A stretch of DNA of 64,000 nt from Terriglobus saanensis SP1PR4 (GTDB lineage Bacteria; Acidobacteriota; Terriglobia; Terriglobales; Acidobacteriaceae), in NCBI RefSeq assembly GCF_000179915.2, contig NC_014963.1, positions 4,588,001 through 4,652,000 on the forward strand, in the 5' to 3' direction. The notes below the pieces were generated by a model. The model did not search any database. It was not told where the DNA came from and worked only from the letters and a program-made list of their open reading frames with translations. Below, piece by piece: positions 18,728 through 27,067 of this stretch (its first letter is position 1; each line of letters opens with the position of its first letter). Position numbers and translations under genes: made by a program.

Positions 18728-20395
18728 CTATTTACAAGGCGTCATCAAAACTACCTCCACTTTCAAAGGCAGCGCAGTCCCCTTCAAGAATGGCTCCTTG
18801 GGAGTAATCTCAAACGTTGCATCTGTCCCCACTTCCACCTTCACCACAGTCCCATCCGCAACAGAGACTGTCCGCGCAGCACCCTTCGCTACAAGAGCCG
18901 CCGCCCCACTTCCAGCCGTCTTGAAGGTAGCCGCATAACACCCAGCCGCAATCTCCCAACGCATCTTGTAGAGCGTCTTTGGATCCTCATACCCAAAGCC
19001 GTTGTAGTTATAAAACTTCTCGGCATTCTGTGCCGTCAGGCGATACGAGCCATCCGTCTCAGCCGCGATCTTCGGCTTTGTCACACGCAACGGCCCGCGA
19101 TACGTCAGCTTCACCACAGGCAGAAAGCCATGGAACCAATCCGCAGGCTTCTGCACCACAGTATCCGCTCCTTCCGGGAAGATCTTCAGCGCGTGATGAT
19201 CACCAAGCAAAGTTGCTCCAGTCCACTGGGTCCCGCTGCCACCCGGCAAGCGTAACGGCGCGCCGTCGTTCTTCACAAAGAGATACACGGCATGGTCTCC
19301 GAGCGTCACATAGCCAAAATCCAGATCCGGAAACGGCGAAGCCTTCGTCCCATAGATCGCCTCGCCTGTGGGCTTCAGCCATGCACCAACACCGCGCAGC
19401 ACCTCGGCCTCATACGGCACAACGGAGCCATCTCCCTCTGGCCCGATGTTCAGGATGTAGTTTCCGCCGCGGCTCACCACCTGCACCAGTCGCACGATGT
19501 TTTCCTGGATCTTCCCCTGAACGTCGTCTCGCTTCTGCCAGCTCCGGTATCCCCACGTCGCACCGAAGATCGAAGCGGGCGTCTGCCACGGTTCGTCGAT
19601 GCCGTACTCCGGCACCTCGTTGTCGCCCATCACGGTAAAGTCGCCCTGGTAGTTGAAGACGCGTCCGCTTACCATCGTCTGCGGCTGCAGCGTGTGCACC
19701 GTCTCCGCAAAGAGCTTGCTCTGCGCGGGCGTGGGCTTGCCCATGTCGAACCAGATCTCGCTCAGCGGCCCATACGTTCCGCCCAGAAGCTCTTTCAACT
19801 GCGCCACGTTGAACTTCGCGTGCGCGTCGCTCAGCGGGTTGCTGTTGCCTTCGATGTAGTGGTCCATCCCAGGCTCATGCCAGTCGATCGAAGAGTAGTA
19901 CACGCCGAACTTCATCCCGCCGCGACGGCAGGCGTCCGCCAGCTCCTTCACCACATCGCGCTTGTACGGCGTCGCATCCACCACGTTGTACTTCGACTGC
20001 GCCGTATGGAACATGCTGAAGCCGTCATGATGCTTCGACGTAATCACGATAAAGCGCATGCCCGCCGCCTTCGCCAGTGCGACGACTGCATCCGGGTCCC
20101 ACTTCTCCGGATCGAAGCGCTTTGCCACCGCCGCATACTCGTCCAGCGGGATCGGCGCGTTCCCCATGATCTGTTCGCTGTACCCGTTGTCCACGGGTTT
20201 GCCCTTCCACACCCCACCCAGCTCGGAGTAGAGACCGAAGTGGATAAACATCCCAAACTTCCGTCCGCCCCACTCCTCCAGAGTAGCTGCCGAAGGTCTC
20301 GGCTCGGACAGCGGCAACGGCCTGCCCTGCGCCTTCGTCTGTCCCTGAAAAGAAACTGCTACCCCTAACAACGCCGCGCAAAAAACCTTCTTCAT
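18728..20395 (-). CDS. Secreted alpha-L-fucosidase, GH29 family
   Basis: The 555-residue protein has a signal peptide (MKKVFCAALLGVAVSFQG, cleavage near TKA-Q). The GH29 barrel follows: GGRKFGMFIHFGLYSELGGV, the FIVITSKHHDGFSMF segment, GVYYSSIDWH, and SEIWFDMGKP, whose Asp is the expected nucleophile. A C-terminal beta-domain from about residue 440 completes the usual two-domain plan. GH29 enzymes release alpha-linked fucose from glycans such as xyloglucan side chains or host-type glycans; the linkage preference cannot be read here. I chose ATG 20395 because it starts the signal peptide; the longer frame to 20455 would overlap the end of the neighbouring gene at 20427. Together with GH31 and GH39 enzymes downstream it suggests plant-glycan use. 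Confidence 0.93.
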   Translation of the reverse strand: MKKVFCAALLGVAVSFQGQTKAQGRPLPLSEPRPSAATLEEWGGRKFGMFIHFGLYSELGGVWKGKPVDNGYSEQIMGNAPIPLDEYAAVAKRFDPEKWDPDAVVALAKAAGMRFIVITSKHHDGFSMFHTAQSKYNVVDATPYKRDVVKELADACRRGGMKFGVYYSSIDWHEPGMDHYIEGNSNPLSDAHAKFNVAQLKELLGGTYGPLSEIWFDMGKPTPAQSKLFAETVHTLQPQTMVSGRVFNYQGDFTVMGDNEVPEYGIDEPWQTPASIFGATWGYRSWQKRDDVQGKIQENIVRLVQVVSRGGNYILNIGPEGDGSVVPYEAEVLRGVGAWLKPTGEAIYGTKASPFPDLDFGYVTLGDHAVYLFVKNDGAPLRLPGGSGTQWTGATLLGDHHALKIFPEGADTVVQKPADWFHGFLPVVKLTYRGPLRVTKPKIAAETDGSYRLTAQNAEKFYNYNGFGYEDPKTLYKMRWEIAAGCYAATFKTAGSGAAALVAKGAARTVSVADGTVVKVEVGTDATFEITPKEPFLKGTALPLKVEVVLMTPCK

Positions 20396-20426
20396 CCCCG
20401 GAGAATACACCGATCTCCAGAGGAGA

Positions 20427-21659
20427 TCATCCGAAGCCAAGCGCCGACTTAACACGGCCCATCACCCACTTCGGCACCGAGCTCTTCAGCATGTATCCGC
20501 GCAGCTCCTCATAACTCGATGCACCCATGCTGTACCCGATGAACAACTCCGCCAGGCGCGCATCCCTGCCTGCCGCGCGTACCAGCGAGTCGATCCTTCC
20601 GGAGTCATTGAAGAGCCGTTTCTGAATATCCACCGAGTGCGCGAGATCATCGCCGATCTCCGCCTTCCACGCCTTCTCGTAACTCGCCAGCTGCGCGGTA
20701 TCGAAGCGCTCCGCCTTCACGGCCTGCATCGCAGCCACGGCGGCGAGATCGCCCGAGGTCATCGCATACACAATGCCCTCTGCCGTAAACGCATTCACAA
20801 ATCCGCCCGCATCTCCGGCAAGCAGGACGCGGTCGGCATACGTGCGCGCCAGAGGCCCGCTGATCGGAATTGGAAAGGCCTTATATCCCGCAGGCTGTGT
20901 CTCGCCAGAGACAAAGCCCTTCGCCTTCATCTCGTCCACCCAACCCGCGTGATGCTCCTTCCCCTTACCGCGCAACTCCGTCAGGTAGTAGTCCATCTTG
21001 CAACCGAAACCAAGATTTACATGGTCTTTCTTGGGGAAGATGTACCCGTAGCCAAACGTCTTCGTCAGCGTAAGAAACATGCTTACCGTGTCGGGACGCG
21101 CTGCCTGCATCTCCGCAACGGGCGTCTCTTCCATCATGTCCACGGCGAACTCGTCGCGCGCCTCGCCCACGCGGAGACCGGCATGCCGTGCGATCAGGCT
21201 GTTGGCGCTGTCCGCGCCGATGACCATCTTCGCGGTAAACACACGCCCATCCGTAGCTTCCAGCTCCACTCCGTCGGCCTTCACCGTCAGCGTGCGGACC
21301 GTCGTCCCCATCTCCACCGGAATCACCGCCGCCGCGCGCCGAAACAACGCTGCATCGAACTCCCACCGCCGCACCAGGTGCATGATCGGCTCCGGCTGCT
21401 CATGCACCGCGTTGCTGCCGTCGGGACTCTCGAGATACACGCGACGGATCTGGTTGACGCCAACCTCTTCGAAGACTTCTTTCAGATAAGGAAAGCGCAC
21501 CAGCACCCGCGAGCTCAAACCGCCACCGCAAGGCTTCTCGCGGGGAAAGGCCTTCGCCTTCTCAATGAGAAGAGCCTTCACGCCTGCTTGCCCCAACCGC
21601 AGAGCAGCCGTAGCTCCCGCTGGACCGCCACCCACCACAATCACATCAAACTCAGCCAT
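20427..21659 (-). CDS. FAD-dependent oxidoreductase, geranylgeranyl reductase family
   Basis: The 410-residue protein opens with a perfect Rossmann FAD site (FDVIVVGGGPAGATAALRLG). It has the family signature KPCGGGLSSRVL after the second strand, and a conserved GDAGGFVNAFTAEGI block that closes the FAD pocket (the usual GD motif). Geranylgeranyl reductase-like flavoproteins saturate double bonds of isoprenoid chains such as menaquinone side chains or polyprenols. Others in this family act as halogenases or hydroxylases, so the substrate is inferred only. No membrane segments are clear. The 3' end is 31 bases from the start of the fucosidase gene on the same strand; the dispersed repeat lies immediately upstream. 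Confidence 0.85.
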   Translation of the reverse strand: MAEFDVIVVGGGPAGATAALRLGQAGVKALLIEKAKAFPREKPCGGGLSSRVLVRFPYLKEVFEEVGVNQIRRVYLESPDGSNAVHEQPEPIMHLVRRWEFDAALFRRAAAVIPVEMGTTVRTLTVKADGVELEATDGRVFTAKMVIGADSANSLIARHAGLRVGEARDEFAVDMMEETPVAEMQAARPDTVSMFLTLTKTFGYGYIFPKKDHVNLGFGCKMDYYLTELRGKGKEHHAGWVDEMKAKGFVSGETQPAGYKAFPIPISGPLARTYADRVLLAGDAGGFVNAFTAEGIVYAMTSGDLAAVAAMQAVKAERFDTAQLASYEKAWKAEIGDDLAHSVDIQKRLFNDSGRIDSLVRAAGRDARLAELFIGYSMGASSYEELRGYMLKSSVPKWVMGRVKSALGFG

Positions 21660-21694
21660 AGAAAAAGGCTACCAGAGCCACTACTTATCGCTTT

Positions 21695-21972
21695 TGTGCC
21701 CCATTCTTTCGCGGCTTCATTGCGAAAGAATGGGGTCGCACAGAGCGCACAAACTGGATTCTACGGAGACCCGAAATCGGGTGCCCCATACATCGCGTTC
21801 TTTGCGATGTATGGGGATAAGCAAAACGCATCTTTCGCCTCGAAGAGCGACCCAGAAAGGCCTGAAAAAGCAGGTCCCCTTCCCTACGCTGCGAGATGAC
21901 AAGAGGAGGCGAAAAAGAGTCGTGGCGCACTTACCCCACCCTTTCGCATAAAACCGCGAAAGAATGGGCACC
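21695..21972 (+). repeat. Dispersed intergenic repeat, composite copy 2
   Basis: This 278-base block fills most of the gap between the flavoprotein and the 54-residue gene. It contains the hairpin module (CCCCATTCTTTCGC with GCGAAAGAATGGGG) at 21698-21735, then the GAGCGCACAAACTGGAT middle. A second hairpin module follows (GTGCCCCATACATCGC..GCGATGTATGGGG) at about 21780-21816, then a degenerate end module (CTACGCTGCGAGATGAC). Finally an inverted copy of the first hairpin lies at 21931-21971. Modules appear to have inserted into or been added to one another. Confidence 0.85.
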
Positions 21973-22016
21973 CGACCAAGCCCCAGGCGTACTCTAACCA
22001 CTCGAGGTAGAAAACA

Positions 22017-22181
22017 ATGTCTCAATCGAACGACGCACGCGTCTCCCAAACCACCAACATTCCGGAACACAACGCGGCCACTGCCGCCGCCAGCCACAAC
22101 AAGGGCGAACACCTCACCGCGCACGAGCAGACCAAGCGCGACGAAGAAGCCGCCCGCCAGCGCGAAGAGCAGAAGAAGTAA
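22017..22181 (+). CDS. Small hydrophilic protein (54 residues)
   Basis: A short frame from ATG 22017 to TAA 22181 encodes a very hydrophilic protein starting MSQSNDARVSQTTNIPEH and ending REEQKK. It is rich in Glu, Lys, His, Ala and Asn and has no hydrophobic core, so it is probably disordered or a single helix. GAGG lies nine bases upstream. Similar small charged proteins occur as conserved hypotheticals in Acidobacteria, but I cannot name a family. It lies between the composite repeat and a TetR gene. The codon usage is high-GC and normal for the genome, which supports it being real. Confidence 0.6.
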   Translation: MSQSNDARVSQTTNIPEHNAATAAASHNKGEHLTAHEQTKRDEEAARQREEQKK

Positions 22182-22239
22182 CTCCTGCAAAAGAAAAGGA
22201 GCAAGAGGAGCTTTGTCAGCCAGCGACTGGTAGTTTGGA

Positions 22240-22827
22240 ATGGACATGCCGCGACCAAAAACAGGAGATAAGCGTGCAGACATACTCCGTGCAGCCATCG
22301 AATCGATTGCCTCCGATGGCACCGGCACGTCCACAGCCAAAGTTGCGAAGGCTGCGGGCGTGGCGGAGGGAACACTATTCCGCTATTTTCGGGATAAAGA
22401 CGCCCTGCTCAACGAGTTATACCTTGAACTAAAGCTCGACGTGCGGGTAGCTATGACCGCTAGATTTCCTGTGGCCAGTTCGCTCCGAAGACGCATACAG
22501 CATATATGGGACGCCTATATCAGCTGGGGCATGGAATCTCCCGCGAAGCGCAAGGCGATGGTTCACCTCAATGTCTCCGAACGGATCACAGACCAAAGTA
22601 GACAAGAGGGACAGGTTGGCTTCGAACACGCCACCGAAGCCATGCAGCAGCTGATCGCACACGGTAAATTAAACGGTATGCCGCCAGGCTTTGCGTCAGA
22701 TCTTCTACTGGCGATGGCTGAGACGACCATGGTATCCATGACGGTCAGTGCGGCCGATGCAGAGGGCTATCGCAAAACAGGCTTCGAGGCCTTTTGGAGC
22801 GCGGCAGCAAAAAGCAGCAAGAAATAA
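22240..22827 (+). CDS. TetR/AcrR family transcriptional regulator
   Basis: The 195-residue protein has a classic N-terminal TetR helix-turn-helix (ADILRAAIESIASDG, then AKVAKAAGVAEGTLFRYF with the RDKDALL helix) and an alpha-helical ligand domain from about residue 55. TetR proteins repress their own and neighbouring genes until a small molecule binds. It directly precedes an SDR dehydrogenase gene 63 bases downstream on the same strand, so that gene is the obvious target and co-transcribed partner. The start is either ATG 22240 or 22246; a clear Shine-Dalgarno site is missing for both. I cannot identify the inducer. Confidence 0.9.
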   Translation: MDMPRPKTGDKRADILRAAIESIASDGTGTSTAKVAKAAGVAEGTLFRYFRDKDALLNELYLELKLDVRVAMTARFPVASSLRRRIQHIWDAYISWGMESPAKRKAMVHLNVSERITDQSRQEGQVGFEHATEAMQQLIAHGKLNGMPPGFASDLLLAMAETTMVSMTVSAADAEGYRKTGFEAFWSAAAKSSKK

Positions 22828-22890
22828 TCTTTTGCATTAATGAGTATTCACTCCGCTATGCTGCATCCAATCGGCAGAACGGAGGTTTCG

Positions 22891-23751
22891 ATGTCCAAAG
22901 TATGGTTGGTAACAGGCAGTGCAAGCGGGCTAGGCCGCGATATTGCGGAGGCCGTGCTGGCTTCCGGGGATCGACTTCTGGCGACGGCTCGCGATCCGCA
23001 GCGATTAAATGATCTCGTAGAGCGATATGGCGATCAGGTACATACGGCCGCCCTCGATGTCGCCGATGAGCGGGCTGCCCAGGTTGCAGTCGCCAGGGCT
23101 GTCGATCTCTTCGGACGGTTGGATGTTCTTGTGAACAACGCCGGATATGGAGATATGGCACCGTTTGAGCAGGTAAGCTCAGAGAGATTTCGCGCTCTAA
23201 TCGAGACGAACTTCTTCGGTGTCGTTTCTATGACGCGAGCCGCAATTCCAGTCATGCGAAAGCAGAAGAGCGGTTGTATCCTGCAGATCTCGTCCGTCGG
23301 CGGCCGGATTGCGACCGCAGGAAGCGCTTCTTATCACGCCTCAAAATGGGCCGTGGGCGGCTTCACGGAAGCCATCGCTCTGGAGGTTGCAGCCTTTGGC
23401 GTGAAGATATGCGCTCTGGAGCCCGGCGCTATGAAGACCAACTACGGCAATCGGTCGATGAGGGATACCCCTACACTCCTGCCTGAGTATGAGCCGTCTG
23501 TCGGCGCCTTGATCAAGGCGCTTAAAGGATATTGGGGACACGAGACGGGCGACCCCGCAAAGGTAGCTCAGGTCGTTTTACGACTGGCTACCGAGGAGCA
23601 GCTTCCCACGCATCTGTTGCTAGGCAGCGGCGCTCTGCAGTACTTCCGGCTTGCCGAGGACAGGCGGGAGTCCGATGCCAGGGCATGGCGTGAAGTCAGT
23701 CTCTCAACCGACGCCGATCAGTCACACGACCAACCCGACCTAAAGCTCTGA
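22891..23751 (+). CDS. SDR family oxidoreductase
   Basis: The 286-residue protein is a classical short-chain dehydrogenase/reductase. It shows the cofactor loop VTGSASGLG near the N-terminus, the NNAGYG motif, the catalytic Ser in ISSVGGRIAT and the YHASK catalytic Tyr-Lys pair. The Arg in ATARDP after strand 2 suggests NADP(H). SDR enzymes of this subgroup oxidise or reduce small alcohols and carbonyls; the substrate is unknown. ATG 22891 is set by GGAGG nine to six bases upstream; the longer frame from 22840 adds 17 residues in front of the Rossmann strand and is rejected. It follows a TetR regulator, which likely controls it. Confidence 0.92.
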   Translation: MSKVWLVTGSASGLGRDIAEAVLASGDRLLATARDPQRLNDLVERYGDQVHTAALDVADERAAQVAVARAVDLFGRLDVLVNNAGYGDMAPFEQVSSERFRALIETNFFGVVSMTRAAIPVMRKQKSGCILQISSVGGRIATAGSASYHASKWAVGGFTEAIALEVAAFGVKICALEPGAMKTNYGNRSMRDTPTLLPEYEPSVGALIKALKGYWGHETGDPAKVAQVVLRLATEEQLPTHLLLGSGALQYFRLAEDRRESDARAWREVSLSTDADQSHDQPDLKL

Positions 23752-23836
23752 GAAACGAGGGCGTTCGGCGTCTTCCATGCTGAATTCGTGTGTCAGCATG
23801 GAAGAATCGACGAAACCGCGCACAATCGAATCCCCT

Positions 23837-24529
23837 CTATTTCAACCCGTGGTACTCCACAAACAGGTCCGGAAACTCCTTCTTCAACGCCTCAATCTTC
23901 GGTCGATCGCAGACCTGGATGTAGGGATTTTCCGGGTTCTTCAACGCATAATCCTGGTGATACTCTTCGCCCTTATAGAAGCCCTTCAGCGGAGTTACTT
24001 CGGTCACGATCTTGCGTGGAAACACCTTGGCCGTCTCCAACTGTGCGATGTATGCCTTTGCGACCTTCTCCTGCTCGGGATTCACAAAGAAGATGGCTGA
24101 CCTGTACGACGTTCCCACATCGGGCCCCTGCCGGTTGAGCTGTGTCGGATCGTGCGCGACGGAGAAGTAGATACGCAGCAGCTCGCCATAGGTGATCTTC
24201 GACGGGTCGTACTCCACCTGCACGCTCTCGGCGTGGCCGGTCGTCTCCGTCGTCACCTGCTCGTAGGTGGCGGTGCCGGCCTGTCCGCCCGCATAGCCGG
24301 CGTCGGTGTGCACGACACCCTTGACGCGCTGAAAGACCGCCTGCGTTCCCCAGAAGCATCCGCCCGCGAAGACCGCTTTCTCGCGCCCCGGCTTCGTCGC
24401 ACGAGCCTCATCCACCCCCGCCACGGGCACAGGCCCACGAGTAGCAGCGCTTACATTGGAATTTCGCATTGCGAAAAATACCACCACTAAGACAAGAACT
24501 ACTCCGGTAACAATCCACGGCAGACGCAT
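23837..24529 (-). CDS. msrA: Peptide-methionine (S)-S-oxide reductase MsrA, membrane-anchored or exported
   Basis: MsrA repairs oxidised methionine in proteins. The 230-residue protein has the catalytic GCFWG motif (AVFAGGCFWGTQAVFQ) near residue 58, followed by the conserved GYAGG and the EGE.HQDY-type segment FYKGEEYHQDYALK. An N-terminal hydrophobic stretch (LPWIVTGVVLVLVVVFFAM) with no clear cleavage site suggests a membrane anchor with the enzyme in the periplasm. This makes it about 40-50 residues longer than cytosolic MsrA. It is alone, convergent with the SDR gene. No MsrB is visible nearby. Confidence 0.94.
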   Translation of the reverse strand: MRLPWIVTGVVLVLVVVFFAMRNSNVSAATRGPVPVAGVDEARATKPGREKAVFAGGCFWGTQAVFQRVKGVVHTDAGYAGGQAGTATYEQVTTETTGHAESVQVEYDPSKITYGELLRIYFSVAHDPTQLNRQGPDVGTSYRSAIFFVNPEQEKVAKAYIAQLETAKVFPRKIVTEVTPLKGFYKGEEYHQDYALKNPENPYIQVCDRPKIEALKKEFPDLFVEYHGLK

Positions 24530-24578
24530 CGTAAAAACCTCTGGAGATTAGACGTCCATAGCACTTACTTGGATGGGT

Positions 24579-25991
24579 TTACTGCCCCTCCAGAAGGAAC
24601 TGCTCGATCTTGCCATCCGGCATCCAATAGGTGGAGATGCTGACCGACTTCGTCGCATACACCACGGTGTAGACGCGCATCTGCATCCCGCCGCGCAGCA
24701 ACGTGCGGGTCTCTGTAAGAGACTGGATCGCTCCCAGCGGCGCGAGGCTCGTACGGTAGTCGCCGACAGCCTGCGGCGAAAAATAGAAATTGGCGTTGGA
24801 CGTAAACAAGGAGCGGTCGATGTCACCCTTTTGGAAAGCCTCCAGTATCCCGCGCACTGTCGCCTTCGGATCGCTCACCGCTGCAGCGGAAGCGCTCGCC
24901 GGGGGAAGCAGGATCTGGCTCACCGCTGCGGTGATTAGCCCCGCCGCGCTGCTCGCGTCCTGGTTCGTCAGAACTCCAATCGCAACACCTTCTTTGGGAT
25001 ACCAGAAATTCTGCGCGACAAAGCCGCCAATCTCGCCGGAGTGGTGAAGGACAAGCCGGCCATTCCGAGTGTCCGTCTGCTGTCCCAGCGCATAGTGCGA
25101 TCCAGTGCCGTCCTTCAGCTTCTGTTCCGCAAACATCTCGTCATAGCTGGCAGGCTTCAAGAGAGTCCGGTTCAGAAGCGAAAGATCCCACTCCATCAGT
25201 GTCCGCACCGGCATGGACAGCTCTCCATCCGCGAAGTACCAACCCGGAGCCTCGGGAATCGCTGGCCGCAGCGGGCCGAGCGCGTTGCGTTTGTATCCGG
25301 TCGGCTCCATCTTCGCGCGGTCGTAGTCCAGATCGAGAACCTCCTGCAGCTTCAACGGCGTCAGCACGTTTTCCCGAAGAAAGTCGCGGAAAGGCATACC
25401 CGCCACCTTCTCCACGATCAACCCGGCCAGAACAAAGTTGGTGTTGCTGTACTGCCACTTCGTCCCCGGCTCAAAGTCCAGCGGCTTGCCCGCCCACTTG
25501 CGCACCACCTCTACCGGCTTGGCCGTATGCGTCCATTCCGGGATGGTGTAATCCTGCGGCGCGTAGTCCGAATAGCCGGAGGTGTGCGTCAGAAGCATCC
25601 GCAGCGTCACGTCGTTGGCCCGCGTCAGATTCGGAAACCACTTCCCTACCGGATCATCCAGCTTCAGCTTGCCCTGCTCCTGCAGCAGCAGAACGCATGC
25701 CGCCGTGAACTGCTTGGAAATCGAACCCACCGCGTAGTGCATCTCCGCCGTCGCCGGAATGGAAGGCTTGCCTTCGTAGGCAATACGCGCTTCGCCAAAT
25801 GCCGCCGCATAGACCACTTTGCCGCCACGCGCCACGCCCACCTGCGCGCTCGGCACGCCCGTCTCCCGCATCACGCGGCGAATCTCGTTTTCTACCTTCG
25901 CTTTGGTCGCAGGATCAAGATCCTGCGCCTGTGCCGCAACGGAAGAGACCGTCAGAAGAATCAAACCGCCCCAACGAAGAACATTCATCAT
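24579..25991 (-). CDS. Exported serine hydrolase, class C beta-lactamase/esterase family
   Basis: The 470-residue protein has a signal peptide (LRWGGLILLTVSSVAAQ). It contains the three beta-lactamase-fold motifs: S90-I-S-K93 in AVGSISKQFT, the Tyr motif YSNTN, and HHSGEIGGF in place of KTG. A C-terminal extension of about 100 residues (from about 365) resembles a small lipocalin or NTF2-like tail. Such proteins hydrolyse peptides or esters linked to murein or other amides. Its ATG overlaps the TAA of murQ (TAATG), so the two are translationally coupled. That points to a role in cell-wall peptide or muropeptide turnover, like the beta-lactamase-like gene found near murQ in Bacillus. Confidence 0.88.
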   Translation of the reverse strand: MMNVLRWGGLILLTVSSVAAQAQDLDPATKAKVENEIRRVMRETGVPSAQVGVARGGKVVYAAAFGEARIAYEGKPSIPATAEMHYAVGSISKQFTAACVLLLQEQGKLKLDDPVGKWFPNLTRANDVTLRMLLTHTSGYSDYAPQDYTIPEWTHTAKPVEVVRKWAGKPLDFEPGTKWQYSNTNFVLAGLIVEKVAGMPFRDFLRENVLTPLKLQEVLDLDYDRAKMEPTGYKRNALGPLRPAIPEAPGWYFADGELSMPVRTLMEWDLSLLNRTLLKPASYDEMFAEQKLKDGTGSHYALGQQTDTRNGRLVLHHSGEIGGFVAQNFWYPKEGVAIGVLTNQDASSAAGLITAAVSQILLPPASASAAAVSDPKATVRGILEAFQKGDIDRSLFTSNANFYFSPQAVGDYRTSLAPLGAIQSLTETRTLLRGGMQMRVYTVVYATKSVSISTYWMPDGKIEQFLLEGQ

Positions 25992-26917
25992 TACTCTCCT
26001 AATGTCTTCCGCAGATGCCCCTTATGCGCCGCCAGCTTCTCCTCGGCTGCTTCCCGCGAAAGCCCGAGCTTCTCCATCACGATCGCCACCTTCACCGTCC
26101 CCGCAGCCTGCAGCAGTTCCGCCGCGCGCGCGCGCGAGCAACCCGTTGCGTCGACGATGATCCGCTCCGCCCGGTCGACCAGCTTCTCGTTCGTCGTCTG
26201 CACGTTGACCATCAGGTTGCCGTAGACGTGCCCCGTCCGTACCATCACGCCGGTTGAAAGCATATTGAGCGCCAGCTTCGTCGCCGTTCCTGCCTTCATC
26301 CGCGTAGAGCCGGTAATCACCTCAGGCCCGGACGCTGGCGTGATCGCAATCTCCGCCGCCTGCGCCACCAGAGAACCCGGAACGCAGGACAGACCAATTA
26401 CCAAGGCGCCCTTCTGCTTCGCAAACTCCATCGCTCCAAGCACATAGGGCGTCCGCCCACTTGCTGCGATGCCCACCAGCGTGTCCACACAGACCCCATC
26501 GACGACCTTGCCGAACCCGACAGCGACGAGTTCAGACACACCCAGTTCGCGCGAGTCCTCCGCACCCTCCACCGCTGTCCGCAGGGCCGTATCTCCACCC
26601 GCCATGATGCCCACCACCAGCCCACGCGGCACGGAAAACGTCGGCGGACACTCCGAGGCATCCAGCACGCCCAGCCGTCCGCTCGTCCCCGCGCCGGTAT
26701 AAAAGAGGCGTCCGCCGCGCTCAAACCGCTCCGAAACCGCGTCCACGGCACGGGCGATGTTTGGAATCTCCGCCGCCACGGCACCGGCAATCTTCGCATC
26801 TTCGTCATTGAAGACGCGCAGCATCTCCTCTGTGCTCAACGTATCGATCCTGGTGGAGGCGGGATTGCGCGTCTCGGTCAGCAGCGCGCCCAGGTTGGAA
26901 TTCGGATTTTCGCTCAT
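25991..26917 (-). CDS. murQ: N-acetylmuramic acid 6-phosphate etherase
   Basis: MurQ cleaves the lactyl ether of MurNAc-6-phosphate to give GlcNAc-6-phosphate and lactate, a murein-recycling step in the cytoplasm. The 308-residue protein carries the family features: TRNPASTRIDTLSTEEML at the N-terminus, the SIS-domain loop FYTGAGTSGRLGVLDASECP, and the conserved GPEVITGSTRMKAGTATKL. The start at 26917 is supported by GGAGATCTC directly upstream; a longer frame adds 18 residues. The gene ends in a TAATG overlap with an exported serine hydrolase, forming a two-gene operon. No MurNAc PTS transporter, AnmK or regulator is adjacent. Confidence 0.95.
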   Translation of the reverse strand: MSENPNSNLGALLTETRNPASTRIDTLSTEEMLRVFNDEDAKIAGAVAAEIPNIARAVDAVSERFERGGRLFYTGAGTSGRLGVLDASECPPTFSVPRGLVVGIMAGGDTALRTAVEGAEDSRELGVSELVAVGFGKVVDGVCVDTLVGIAASGRTPYVLGAMEFAKQKGALVIGLSCVPGSLVAQAAEIAITPASGPEVITGSTRMKAGTATKLALNMLSTGVMVRTGHVYGNLMVNVQTTNEKLVDRAERIIVDATGCSRARAAELLQAAGTVKVAIVMEKLGLSREAAEEKLAAHKGHLRKTLGE

Positions 26918-27067
26918 GAGATCTCCATCATCCGCGATGCAACGTCGCATAAGCAACGCCACCCCTTTCAAAACATTGCGTTAAGATAGAAAGACGCGAA
27001 CATTTCATGCCGAGCGCATCGGAACCGCCTCGCCACGCGAAGATTTTCAAAAGGACAAACCCAAATC

